DNA of 64,000 bases from Drosophila pseudoobscura (GCF_009870125.1 NC_046683.1:15633001-15697000), one strand, 5' to 3'. Counted from the stretch's first letter, positions 38,881-48,405 are shown. Notes: a model not told the origin generated them from the letters alone. Program-made: numbers and translations.

Positions 38881-38957
38881 TTTGATATTCCGTTGAATAT
38901 TATTAGCCAGATAGAGCACTCAGCCCTGCCCACATAATTTTATCCGATTAATGAATA
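38881..38957 (+). repeat. Dispersed repeat copy 1 (inverted partner at 44433)
   Basis: About 76 bp that matches the reverse complement of 44433-44508 with few differences. The right-hand part, ACATAATTTTATCCGATTAA and onward, is identical for about 25 bases. The two copies lie in opposite orientation either side of the four-gene block. Confidence 0.65.
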
Positions 38958-39104
38958 CATTTTCTAAGAGATTAACTATTTTCAAATACTCCCATTTATT
39001 GTCACGTAAATTCTTACTTGTTGCTTGTCCACCGGAGTATGGGCATTTGTATACCCTGTTTCGTTAATTATACATGAAGATGCTGTTTCAGCAGATATCG
39101 AATT

Positions 39105-39225
39105 CCAGGGTATTCAAAATGTTGCTCAATCCGCGCCATGTTGAGAAACAGTGCTGATCGATTTCTCGTTACATGAGTCTGGCCCATACATATTGAGTGT
39201 TGCAAGGAATACCAAGCTTTTTTAA
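39105..39225 (-). repeat. Local duplication, unit A
   Basis: It shares CAAAATGTTGCTC, then (after about 25 extra bases here) CATGAGTCTGGCCCATACA and a following TGTTGC word, with unit B at 39447-39560. On the minus strand this unit can encode MARIEQHFEYPG and then diverges. Confidence 0.6.
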
Positions 39226-39446
39226 AAACGTAATTAATAAAGAAATTTTCTCAGATAGATATGCTTGATATGTATAGTGTCTTGTATATGTATATATCCC
39301 GACTCCGATACCTATTCTCGGTCTGTGTAAGAAAACAATAAACTCAAAAATATCGTTGTGATAACTTTAAAACAGATAGTGACTAGATTCTCCATATATT
39401 GGCACCTTTGATGGCAAACATTTTCTCAATTCTATAATATCCACTT

Positions 39447-39560
39447 CCCCAGGGTATGCAAAATGTTGCTCCATCCGCTTGATTTCTCGGAACATGAGTC
39501 TGGCCCATACAAGCTGAATGTTGCCAGCAACATAATTCTTAAGAGAACGTTTTGGAGTAT
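39447..39560 (-). repeat. Local duplication, unit B
   Basis: Paired with unit A at 39105-39225, lacking its 25-base insertion. On the minus strand it lies in a 105-codon open frame (39367-39684) that contains KRMEQHFAYPG, matching the EQHF.YPG peptide of unit A. It may be a remnant of a duplicated small gene; no family was recognised. Confidence 0.5.
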
Positions 39561-39879
39561 TGAATGTAGGGACATTGTTGAGCTTAAAAAGGAATTTGTC
39601 GCGAGGAAAAATCCATCTACATATCACATCACGCAATAGAGAAAAATCCCAGCAAAAGAGAGCAAGAGGGGCCAAACGGCCCAACCATTATTCGTTCCAA
39701 CTCAAAAATCCACTCAACCAATTTACTCAGTTTTTCCGCTCAAATGTAACAAAATACTCTATATGTTAACTGAATTGGAAAATGTTAAACTGTTAAACTC
39801 CTGTTGAATGAATGATTAAAGACACAAACATGAAATTTAAAAGGGAAACCATATCGCATTTGGTAGCCCACTTACAATT

Positions 39880-39885
39880 TTTATT
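39880..39885 (-). terminator. Poly(A) signal of the TXNDC17-like gene
   Basis: AATAAA on the minus strand, about 155 nt past the stop codon at 40041. Confidence 0.5.
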
Positions 39886-40040
39886 GGTGTGATTTGAGAG
39901 GTATTGTATTCACACAAGCAGCGAGCAAATTTGAATTTTAACGCAAATTGGAATGTAAGTTGCTATGTTAGCAGGGTCAGCGGCAGCGGCAGCTCACAAA
40001 CCCATACGCATACATTGCAAATTGCATCGAAATAGGAAAT

Positions 40041-40532
40041 TCATTTGTTAATATTACGAGCACTCGATGGCGGTCCACTCTTAAGGGACGTCTCCTCGAA
40101 GAACAGCTCCAGGAGACTGCTTTTGAGCAGCTGATCGCCCTCCAGCCGCTCGACCCCCTTCCAGTGCAAAAGACTGGGTATTGAGCTGAGGGAGAGCGGC
40201 GGTTTCCGGAAACCATTTTTGTCGGAGCTATCCATCCAGGCATCCCGATTGCCCACGTCTATCACTAGGACAATAGCCTGCCGAGCGTGATTCCGGAATG
40301 CCGTCATAATGGTTTCCTCAGCTACGAGTGGGGAAGAAAAATGACAAAGAGTAAGAAATGGAAATCGGTACATCTCTGCTTTCATACCGTCCACACAGTC
40401 CGGACACCAGCTTTTGCCCTTGCTGTCCTTCTCGCCGTAGAAATACAAATAGATGGGACCCTGCTTGTTCTCGTAAGCCTTAAGGAAGTTCTGCAGCTCC
40501 TGGTAGCCGCGCACCGGCACGTATTCCGTCAT
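40041..40532 (-). CDS. TXNDC17-like thioredoxin-fold protein (CG3939-like)
   Basis: Two exons on the minus strand, 40532-40388 and 40321-40041, with a 66-bp intron (GTATGA donor, CTCGTAG acceptor, phase 1), give 141 residues. The WCPDC active site lies at residues 42-46, preceded by a YLYFYGEKD strand and followed after splicing by DAEETIMTAF. Later come GFRKPPLSLSSIPSLLHW, with the cis-Pro loop, and a closing ELFFEE helix. WCPDC is the hallmark of the TXNDC17/TRP14 family, cytosolic disulfide reductases reduced by thioredoxin reductase; human TXNDC17 has about 123 residues. The extra C-terminal 15-20 residues are low complexity. Reading through the intron also stays open, but that breaks the conserved WCPDCV(x)AE run, so the spliced form is chosen. 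In D. melanogaster a gene of this type (CG3939, from memory) lies beside Notch. Confidence 0.85.
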   Translation of the reverse strand: MTEYVPVRGYQELQNFLKAYENKQGPIYLYFYGEKDSKGKSWCPDCVDGMKAEMYRFPFLTLCHFSSPLVAEETIMTAFRNHARQAIVLVIDVGNRDAWMDSSDKNGFRKPPLSLSSIPSLLHWKGVERLEGDQLLKSSLLELFFEETSLKSGPPSSARNINK

Positions 40533-41383
40533 TGTATTCCTTGTGTTTTCTGGCGAGGGATTGGAACTTTTTCCGGATTTTGGGGCGACGCACCGGCTAA
40601 TCTAATTGTGTCGCTGCGATAGCCGATAAGTTCATTTACAAGTGAGTTTTTTATGATTATTTGCCCTGCCCCTTCACCAGACGGTGGAGATAAAAAATTC
40701 GCAACGATAGCAATAACGAGTGCTGATGAGTGCTGTTAAGCGCGCAACTCAGCTGTTTCTGAAAATATTAGAATATGACACTTTCTTTTTTGACTTTACT
40801 GATTGTTCTAAGAACACACGATCCAAGATTATTAATAGCTTTTACTTTTTAAACAGCAGGGATACTCCAATAGAGCATATTTACTTCGTCACAACCACAT
40901 TTTAAAAAAATCACACGAAAAAGAATACATCATACCGGAATAACCATAACAGATTACAGAATAACCGTAGTCGTAAAGAGTGTTGTTAGTCGTTACAGTG
41001 CTGTTAACAGGTCGTCTGTGCTGTTAGACGCACGTCAAGGTATAATTTTATACCTTGAAAGTGCATCGTTTTGATTTAATTTATATATAATAATTTAGAA
41101 AATTCATGTTATATTATATCTTTCCTGAACTTTGTTTCCGACAGATCTACTCTGTAAATACAAAATGTGCTTAAAATGCGCAATCATACGCCATCTACAT
41201 TAACAGACTGATGCTGTCAGAGGTGCAAGTGGGCTGTTAAACGCACTCCGCATAAACAAAAAAGGAGCCCACTTTTTTAAACAATTTGTAAGGAAATATT
41301 AGACGCCTGCCACCAATTTATGCGATGCCAAAAGAAAGTCACGTACGACCCTCAAATAAAGAATAACTTCACACTGTTTCCCA
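40533..41383. other. Spacer between divergent TXNDC17-like and MADF genes
   Basis: Promoter-bearing spacer of 851 bp. It holds four related GCTGTTAA/GCTGTTAG words (about 40731, 40999, 41018, 41233) and a 9-bp perfect hairpin at 41036-41057. No coding exon was recognised. Confidence 0.5.
41036..41057. repeat. Perfect 9-bp inverted repeat
   Basis: CAAGGTATA, a 4-base loop and TATACCTTG, in the spacer between two divergent genes. It could be a protein-binding palindrome. Confidence 0.7.
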
Positions 41384-42130
41384 ATGCCCTTTTCGCTCCA
41401 ACAGAACATCGTATGGAATCCGCCGCAAGTGAAGCACCTCCTGATGCTCTTCAAACGCCACCGGAATCTCTACGATCCGACGGACCCTGATTACAACAAA
41501 AAAGGCCGTCGGTCTTTTGCCCTGGCCAGGATTCTCCTGTCCCTGCGTCAAGCGATGCCGCAGCTCACCGAAGAGGATGTAGTGAACAAATTTGGCAGCA
41601 TACGGCGCAAGTACTCGGCCTTAGCCCTGCGTATCAACGAGCCGGGCGTGCAGCTGCCCTACTGGTTTCAGTTCATGGAGTTCTACAGGCCCCATCTGAA
41701 GAACTGGCGCCACAAAGAAAGCCCGCCCTTCACAGCGGTCAGCGTGGCCAAGCGGCTAAAGCCCGACACAGATGAGCATCTGGCGGCCCTGGACGCGATT
41801 CTTGGCCAAAGTGTAAAGAGCGAAAGGGCTGGTGCCCCAGCCGATCAGTCGGCTTCGGATGATAGTAGCGAGGATGACGACGAGGACGAGTCTGACGCCA
41901 GCAAAATACATCCGCATCACAGCCGCTCATCTGCCCAGGCTATTCTGGATACGGCCACAACTATGCTGGGACGTTTGGCCGACCGCGTTACCTACACCCC
42001 CGACGTGGAAGCCTTTGGCGAGATGGTGAAGGCCGAGATGCATTGCCTACAGCCCCACAGCCGGCGCCGTCTGCGCAATAAGCTCATGGCGGTCATCATC
42101 GACGAGGGGGAAAATTCTAATTATATGTAG
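41384..42130 (+). CDS. MADF-domain protein with BESS-like tail
   Basis: A single-exon frame of 248 residues. Residues 5-105 form a MADF (Myb/SANT-like in Adf-1) domain: HLLMLFKRHRNLYDPTDPDY, an Ala/Leu helix (ALARILLSLRQ), then LTEEDVVNKFGSIRRKYSAL and YWFQFMEFYRPHLKNW. An acidic linker follows (about 145-170, SSEDDDEDESD). The last 45 residues (DVEAFGEMVKAEMHCLQ..RRRLRNKL) resemble a BESS-type self-association motif. MADF/BESS proteins are sequence-specific DNA-binding or chromatin proteins in the nucleus and are numerous in flies, so the target is unknown. The ATG at 41384 is chosen because the MADF domain starts close behind it; an upstream untranslated exon is possible. I cannot name the orthologue, and it may not be a conserved member of the Notch neighbourhood. 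Confidence 0.75.
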   Translation: MPFSLQQNIVWNPPQVKHLLMLFKRHRNLYDPTDPDYNKKGRRSFALARILLSLRQAMPQLTEEDVVNKFGSIRRKYSALALRINEPGVQLPYWFQFMEFYRPHLKNWRHKESPPFTAVSVAKRLKPDTDEHLAALDAILGQSVKSERAGAPADQSASDDSSEDDDEDESDASKIHPHHSRSSAQAILDTATTMLGRLADRVTYTPDVEAFGEMVKAEMHCLQPHSRRRLRNKLMAVIIDEGENSNYM

Positions 42131-42383
42131 CACACCATTTTTAATGGTAGAATATTCGAAATTATTTATAGATATGATTTAGGCGTCTGTTAACTTAAGA
42201 AATGAAAGCATTGCAACTGTTCGCTTGGCTTGGTTATTGTTGATGGAAAGTTTCTGCTGTCTCAGGCCTCGCCCTGACCCAAATGGCAGCGACCAAACTT
42301 GAACTTCATTGGAGCTCTCCCAGCAAGGTTGCCCTGGGTCGAGAGCCAACAAAGAAAACTGCAACTTCAGGTGAAAAATCGTT
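42131..42383. other. Spacer between MADF gene and Fcp3C
   Basis: 253 bp with the 3' end of the MADF gene and the proximal promoter of Fcp3C. A short CTTGAACTTC..GGAG patch and the TATA box at its right edge are the only features noted. Confidence 0.5.
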
Positions 42384-42390
42384 TATAAAA
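42384..42390 (+). promoter_or_regulatory. TATA box of Fcp3C
   Basis: TATAAAA lies 54 bp upstream of the ATG at 42438, leaving a leader of about 20-25 nt. A strong TATA and a tiny first exon are common in eggshell genes. Confidence 0.7.
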
Positions 42391-42437
42391 ACCGAGTTCG
42401 GTCTGGGTAACACAAACAGTAGATTAACCAGATCAAG

Positions 42438-43361
42438 ATGGGTAAGTCGCGACGGCCAGGGAGCACTCCACTGAACCTGCTCACAGCCCGATCCGTTCCC
42501 AGCCTGCCATAAGATGTCTTTCCGACCGATGCTGCTGGTGCCGGTGCTGCTGATTCTGCTGACTGTGCACTTGGAGGCCTCCAAGATCGCCTACAAGAAG
42601 CCGCTGTACGGCAAGGGGAACTACATTAAGGACAAGCGCATAAGGAGCAAGTCATTGGCACTCCCCACCACCACAACCGGAGCCCCAACCACCGAGGAAG
42701 ATTGGCCAGTCGCCGTGGAGTTCATAATTGTGACCACACCGCAGCCAGAGCTCAACAGCACCACAGAGTCTAGCAGGAGTACCAGCATCAGTGGCACCAC
42801 TGAAGCCTTCAGCACCAGCAGCCAAGCCTGTGGCAGCACCACACCAGCAACGCCTGCAACTCTAGCCACAGGGACGACGACAACCTCTAACAGTTTGGAC
42901 AACACACTGCCATCGCCGCCGACACCAGCGCCAGCATCAGCATCGGCTTCTAACCTGGACAACCACCCAGTGCCGTGCACATGCGGCGTGTTCCTCTCCT
43001 CGCAAATGCACCATGGACTGCAGGAGGCGCCGCTCATCCATCAGGAGCTGGATCGCATGTACCCGTGCAATGCGATTGGACGGAAGCAGTGCCAAACCAA
43101 GTGCCTGGAAGCGGTAAGAGACAATCAGACAATCGAGACGGGACCAACAAACCTAACCTGACCAATCTCGTCCAGATCGTCCAGCACCTGCCCAACTCGG
43201 CCAACATTGTTTGCTCTGCACTCGGCCACGACTGCCACAAGGAGCGGGCCTATTTGTTCATCAAGAATTGCCACAATCAGTGGGTTAACACCAATCTGCA
43301 GGCCGGCAGGGAGTACTGCTGCAAGGCCGGCGTGCCCTATCGCTGTCCTCTGTTGGGCTAA
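42438..43361 (+). CDS. Fcp3C: Follicle cell protein 3C
   Basis: Three exons: 42438-42441, 42503-43113 and 43176-43361, with introns of 61 and 62 bp (GTAAGT/TTCCCAG and GTAAGA/CGTCCAG), give 266 residues. Exon 1 would hold only ATG and one base, as in chorion genes; an in-frame ATG at 42514 is the alternative start. Residues 6-25 are a signal peptide (SFRPMLLVPVLLILLTVHLEA). A Thr/Ser/Pro-rich low-complexity part (about 55-155) is followed by a Cys-rich domain (about 160-266): CTCG, PCNAIGRKQCQTKC, then across the splice IVCSALGHDCHK, FIKNCHNQW, YCC and RCPLL. This domain and the position 3' of Notch identify the follicle-cell gene at 3C, which in D. melanogaster is expressed in ovarian follicle cells and linked to eggshell. 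AATAAA at 43392 lies 31 nt after the stop. The spliced third exon restores the Cys pattern; the unspliced frame ends at once. Confidence 0.85.
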
Positions 43362-43391
43362 CTGGTTTGTTTCCCCATCTGTGGGCTCCAC

Positions 43392-43397
43392 AATAAA
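43392..43397 (+). terminator. Poly(A) signal of Fcp3C
   Basis: AATAAA 31 nt after the Fcp3C stop codon. Confidence 0.7.
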
Positions 43398-43914
43398 TGC
43401 TTTGATATACCTACCTATACCTATAGAAGACATATTATGACCGACTCTCGGCTGAGCTGGGTTGGGTAGTGAAACATACATTTCAAAATTCGAATCACCA
43501 TTAACCAATGAACACGTTCGACTCATAGGGTTAAACGCTGTTGTTCCAGTTACAGACGTTCGAGTTATGAAAAAAGAAATTTGCAATGAAAAAGACAAAA
43601 AGATTTAGAAAGAAATCAGTAAAGAGCGAGGATATGTATACAATGCGAAGCACAATCACAAAGATCAAAAAAACAACAAACGTACGATACGCTCTGAACA
43701 TTATTTAGGATCTAAATTTTAGATCGAAACGATCGAAACGCGCTGTGTACGTCTGTTGTAATATCTATGTATGGGAAGAGCCTAGAAAGCATTTTCCATC
43801 GCCGCAGAGTCGAAGGGGTTCGTCAAAAGTTGAATTTGTTTTCTGTTGGGAAGACTCTTTTGTTCCCGAAGAGTCTTTCAGAAGTGTCGCAGGAGATTCT
43901 TTCGGAGTTGGTCG

Positions 43915-44130
43915 TATATGATATCCAAAATGATATCGCATACGAGTCAAATGCGAGACTTAACCCGACAAAACGCTCGCATTCGGACCCGCATATGATA
44001 GAAATATGATACCCATAGCAGTATCAAAAAAGACTCATAAATGATATCGCAAGAGGCTCACAAATGATTCCTTTGCGAGCTATCATAAATTATATCGCAA
44101 AAGGCTCGCAAGAAATAGTTTTTGCGAGAG
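43915..44130. repeat. Degenerate tandem array of ATATCGCA/GGCTCGCAA words
   Basis: AAATGATATCGCA or close forms occur near 43929, 44040 and 44087, and GGCTCACAA/GGCTCGCAA near 44056 and 44103, spaced about 50 bp. It looks like an old, diverged tandem repeat. Confidence 0.5.
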
Positions 44131-44432
44131 TTTTTTTTGGACCCGTTCCCATTTTGTTCCGTAATAAAAAATATTTTTAATTTGTAATATGAAATGAATT
44201 TAATGTATATACATATGTAATATGTATGAACTATGTACTAAAATTTAAGTTTTTTTGCATCACTTTTTTCCAATCTGGCCTTCCGTTCCTGAGCATACTG
44301 GGGTTAACGGGGCTAAGTTCGATTTCTTATCGATATACGAGACACCAAAATTAAGGCAATAACAATAAAAGCCATCGCCGTAGCAGGAATACAAGTCAAG
44401 TATTTAAAACAAGCCAGTCAAGCAGAAAATTG

Positions 44433-44508
44433 ATTCATTAATCGGATAAAATTATGTAGGCAGGGCTGAAGGTTCTATCTAGTTAGTAATATTTGACGGA
44501 ATATCAAA
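44433..44508 (-). repeat. Dispersed repeat copy 2 (inverted partner at 38881)
   Basis: The reverse complement matches 38881-38957 over about 76 bp, with about 25 identical bases at one end. Confidence 0.65.
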
Positions 44509-44560
44509 CACGAGGAATATGTACGTACAATAGAACATTCAATTTTAAATCGGTATATCT

Positions 44561-44568
44561 TATCGATA
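44561..44568. promoter_or_regulatory. DRE motif (TATCGATA) upstream of CG18508
   Basis: Exact TATCGATA about 80 bp before the 5' UTR intron of CG18508. A second copy lies at 44328-44335. Paired DREs fit a TATA-less housekeeping promoter. Confidence 0.6.
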
Positions 44569-44646
44569 AATCAGCTGCTGACTAGCAACTTATTAAGTTT
44601 ACGTCGGGCAAATATCAAGGAATAGTTTTTACGAAAATACTAACAG

Positions 44647-44708
44647 GTGAGTGGCAGACGGGGTTTTCCCAATGAACAATTGAATATTAGTAACCAACCA
44701 CCCGGCAG
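44647..44708 (+). other. 5' UTR intron of CG18508
   Basis: ACAG|GTGAGT at the left end and CACCCGGCAG at the right end, 62 bp, just before the ATG-bearing exon. Length and borders are typical of Drosophila short introns. Confidence 0.65.
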
Positions 44709-44721
44709 CTGTTTAAGGAAA

Positions 44722-45105
44722 ATGGTGTGCGTGCCGTGCTTTATCATTCCGCTGCTGCTCTACATCTGGCACAAGTTCGTGCAGCCCATTCTGCTGCGCT
44801 ACTGGAATCCGTGGGAGAAGAAGGACGCCCAGGGGAATGTGATCAAGGCGGGGCCGGAGTTCCCGTTCGAGTGCAAGGGCGGCGTCTGTCCATTTGTGCC
44901 CGGTGGCAAGAAGGCAAACGCTGACAGCGATACGGTGGAGACCACATCATCTGAAACAGTCACGACTACAGCTTCGGACGGCCAGGAGACTAAAACTACA
45001 ACCATCACAACCGGTGGTAGCAGCAGCACCACCACCACAACCACGTCGTCGTCCTCAGGGCCAACCACTGAGCCCATCCCGGAGGAAACAAAGAAGTTAA
45101 TTTAG
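44722..45105 (+). CDS. CG18508: UPF0729 protein CG18508
   Basis: A 127-residue protein. Residues 1-20 contain a hydrophobic segment (VCVPCFIIPLLLYIWHKF), followed by a conserved region (residues 20-65) with PILLRYWNPWEKK, FPFECKGG and CPFVPGGKK. This is the UPF0729 family, the fly relative of human C18orf32, a small membrane-associated protein (lipid droplet/ER in human work); its biochemical role is not established. Residues 70-120 are a Thr/Ser-rich low-complexity tail. The ATG at 44722 is chosen because family members begin MVCVPCF. Upstream, 44647-44708 looks like a 62-bp intron in the 5' UTR (GTGAGT donor, CCCGGCAG acceptor), so the longer open frame that reads through it is not real. 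Two DRE motifs lie upstream. In D. melanogaster it is also a near neighbour of Notch. Confidence 0.88.
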   Translation: MVCVPCFIIPLLLYIWHKFVQPILLRYWNPWEKKDAQGNVIKAGPEFPFECKGGVCPFVPGGKKANADSDTVETTSSETVTTTASDGQETKTTTITTGGSSSTTTTTTSSSSGPTTEPIPEETKKLI

Positions 45106-46390
45106 TCAAAATTTCATGTTTTTTTTTTCTCGCTTGTACAATAAGTCTTGACACAACGCACACAGTCACTCCACGGGTCCCCTGCCGTGTGGGTGTGCTG
45201 GGGCACACGTTATCTAAAGAGCAGCAACCAATTACGCTTAAAAACGAAAATATGTTAACTTAAATGTAATACACATCGCAATCACCCAAATTGAGTTGTT
45301 TCTGGGGGGGTGGTGAATCGTTGTTACTGCTGCATATGCTTCAATTATGGGTTTGTTTACTAGCTTCAAATAACTATATAAATTCATTATATTTTGTCTT
45401 TTTCAGGTGTCGTCTATGAAGTCGTTCCCTCGCTGATCAATATCGAGGCTCAACCGAGGAACATCTTCCAATCAGACACCACGATAGTACTTACTCTAGG
45501 AAGGGCTCAACCATAAACTCAATCCACGAATGGGATCTGCCTCTCTTGACACTTGTGTAAGGCCTCTACCGTAGTAAATATTAAGTCAAACAGAGAGGGA
45601 ATTGCGGTGCATTGATGATCTTTCTTGTGTGATTATTAGACCTCGGATTTTGCATATTTTATTCATCAGCATAATCGTGGGCTCATTATTAATTTTTGTT
45701 CAATTGATTTCCTTTGACTATATTTGAAAAGCACTTGGCTGGGGGATCGGAGGATCGGAGGTGCTTCGAGTACGAGTCATCAGAATTTTTCTATCTTAAT
45801 CCTTTAAAAATATGCAAATATGCAAAATCCGGGGTCTAGTGATTATGTGGACTATATATAGTATTTATGTATAAGCCATCAGGGGATCCTCAGCCACACA
45901 AAATTATACTCATAGATAATGGACGGATGAGAAAACTATGATGCCATACCGCGTCAGCATTGTGGAAAATATTTGTCCAGAGGGACTCTCAAAATATATC
46001 CCAAATCTATCGAGGGGCTAGCCGAAAGCCATGCCTGTGCTGCTTGGACGATGCCTGCTCCCAGTGGATATGGAAGTGGGGTCTGGGGACTGCAGGCTGT
46101 AGGGTTTCCAATGCTTAGTTGCGTGCTAATGGCTTCTGCCATTTGTTGATTGTTTGTTGACTTTCAAAGCCTTCTTTTAAGCGGTCAATGCCCAGAAGAT
46201 GAACCCACTTTTTGGAGTGTCTGATGGAGAGCCATGAAATGCCTTGGAATAAACCTCTAAATATACATATGTATGTACTATCATTCCTAGTTGGAATTAT
46301 GTATCCCTTTATCTATGGCCGCTTCTAGCATTCCCTTCTGTCATACACAGAAATCGACAAAAATTAATTGTTTTTAAAATAATTATTTAA
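45106..46390. other. Intergenic DNA between CG18508 and Notch
   Basis: Contains the CG18508 3' end and otherwise AT-rich DNA. A 62-codon ATG frame on the minus strand (45954-46142) has mixed composition and no recognised similarity. Nothing else is supported. Confidence 0.5.
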
Positions 46391-46392
46391 TA

Positions 46393-46398
46393 TTTATT
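46393..46398 (-). terminator. Candidate Notch poly(A) signal
   Basis: AATAAA on the minus strand about 1.4 kb past the Notch stop codon. It would give a 3' UTR similar in size to that of D. melanogaster Notch as I recall it. Other A-rich signals on this strand are weaker. Confidence 0.4.
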
Positions 46399-47804
46399 AT
46401 TTATGTCAAAAAAAGTTGCATTTCTGTTTGTTGTTTTGCTGTTTAGATTAGGAAAACAAATAATTTTACAATTTACACATTAAAAACTTATGAAAAACAA
46501 AAAAAAAATAGAGATGGAAAGAAGAATGAATAAAACTCAAATAAAAAATTTGTAATAATTCGAACAAGAAAATCGGTTTTTTTTTTGTTTAAGTTTTAGT
46601 ATCTAATTTCCCCGTTGCATATTTTTTGAAAATATCTATCCATCAACTTAGATTTTAGGGGGGAGTGTGAAGGGGGGAGGGCTTATATATATAGAAAACT
46701 TGGCTGGTTAAGGTCTTTTCTTTTCGTTTACATTTCTATTCGTTCTTGTCTTGTTTTTTTGTGTGTTTTTGTTTTGTTTTTTGTTGTTGCGTTTCGTTTG
46801 TTTGTTGTCTTTTATATGATTGTGATTTTGTGGAATTGTTTTCTCGCCTTAATTCAAACATTTATGAGAATCTTTTTACAGTTTAGCTTAGTTTAAAATG
46901 TAATAATACACAATAATCGTATCATAGTTTTATAATTATAATTATAATAATAAAAAAAACGTGGTGTAAAAAAAAATGGGATTTTTTGATGGGTAGTATA
47001 TCTAACAATTTTGTTTATATAAGCACTTCAGTTTCGATACCAACAGAACTCCGATATATATCGGAGATATAAGATAATCGTAGAATTCGATAAAAGCTTA
47101 ATGGCTAAACGTAGCCTAGACTTAGGCCTAATGATATATGTATATATATATCCGTATGTGTGTATGTGTCCTTAGATCTTATAGCTACATATATCTGATC
47201 GGAACGGTATAGAGTGCCAATCGTTCAGTATTTTTCGCTAGTGTAAGGTTTTCTCTGTCTTTTGTTTTTGTTTCTGTTTTGTTAACTGGAAGCGACGACG
47301 ATGACGTTACGACAAATCAAATGCGCCACAAAACGACGACCCCTTAAGTCCTTTTAGTCTTAGTCTACGTATGCATCTAGATGGTTAAAAGATATCTACA
47401 TATATGGGTAGATATGTATGGATATATATATATATATATATATGCGATCTAGATCATCCAACGATTTCAACGCGCACTGTACAACAATCATTAAAATATA
47501 GAATTTAAATTATTACAAATTATTACTCTCTCTCTCTCTCTGTTTCTGTTTCTGTATCTAGCTCTTGTTCGCTCTCTTTCTATTTTGATCGGCTTCTTTA
47601 AATTAAAACTTATTCCCTAAACAGACACTAAAAACCTAAAAATATATAGTTTTTTAGCTTTTCTTTTGTTTATATTTGTAGAACGTAGTCCCAGGGACTC
47701 TTTAAGAGTCGCATGCACCACCGTTCGGTCCGTCGTTCCAGCACTCAGCGGCCCTCAGGCGGCATTCAGGCATTCTGGCATTCTGGCAGTCTGTCCGTCC
47801 GTCG
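46399..47804 (-). other. Notch 3' UTR
   Basis: Stop-distal DNA on the Notch strand: AT-rich, with (TA)n at 47424-47444, a (TC)n run at 47527-47541 and long GT/TTG-rich patches. No open frame continues the protein. The right limit is the stop codon, and the left limit depends on the poly(A) signal at 46393. Confidence 0.5.
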
Positions 47805-48148
47805 TCATATGTAGATGGCCTCGGATCCCTTGTTGGCCTGATGGCCACCCGAGATGTACAGATTGTTGGCCGCCGGCGATTGCACGCCCTCGGACCAGTC
47901 CGAATTCGAACGCGGCGATGATGAGGACCAGTGTCCGGGCGATTCCGGCGAGGGTGTGGGATAGCTGTCCAGTGTCTGGACGAGATGCTGCGGCGTGTGT
48001 CCGCCCGAATGCTGACTGGGCGGCGTTAGGTACTGATAGAAGGCCTGATTGTGCTGCGACGACGGCGATAGCATGTTGGTCGATGGCGATGATCCGGACA
48101 TTGAACTTTGTATTGAAGGCGGATTCATTTGACCCGAGTGAAATGAGT
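47805..48148 (-). CDS. N: Notch last coding exon: PEST-like C-terminus
   Basis: 344 nt coding DSFHSGQMNPPSIQ, SGSSPSTNMLSPSSQHN, YPTPSPESPGHWSSSSPRS and SGGHQANKGSEAIYI, then TGA. Pro/Ser/Thr/Glu-rich stretches fit a degradation (PEST) region. Confidence 0.95.
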
Positions 48149-48333
48149 CTGCGAAATATGGGAATAGAGAGATTATTAATACATTTTTTCTGCATTTTGT
48201 GCATTTTCGGCATGCTTTGGGCAGGCGACAACTCTTACCCGGAGATCCACAAAATCCATTCAAGTCCAAACCTGCTGAACCGAACTCCAGGCCTCCAATC
48301 TGCTGCTGCTGTTGCTGATGTTGCTGCTGCTGT

Positions 48334-48371
<38 letters not shown>

Positions 48372-48372
48372 C

Positions 48373-48405
<33 letters not shown>

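Larger units (their letters stand above)
43398..44560. other. Spacer between Fcp3C and CG18508
   Basis: AT-rich DNA with a degenerate array of TGATATCGCA-type words (43915-44130), one arm of the inverted dispersed repeat (44433-44508), and a first TATCGATA at 44328-44335. No coding exon is supported. Confidence 0.5.

Noticed and set aside
44647-44721. Longer CG18508 frame starting upstream of the ATG at 44722
   Set aside because: It begins at GTG and reads through a clear 62-bp intron with GTGAGT and CGGCAG borders.
45954-46142. 62-codon minus-strand ATG frame between CG18508 and Notch
   Set aside because: Composition is fairly protein-like, but length is within chance and nothing supports it.
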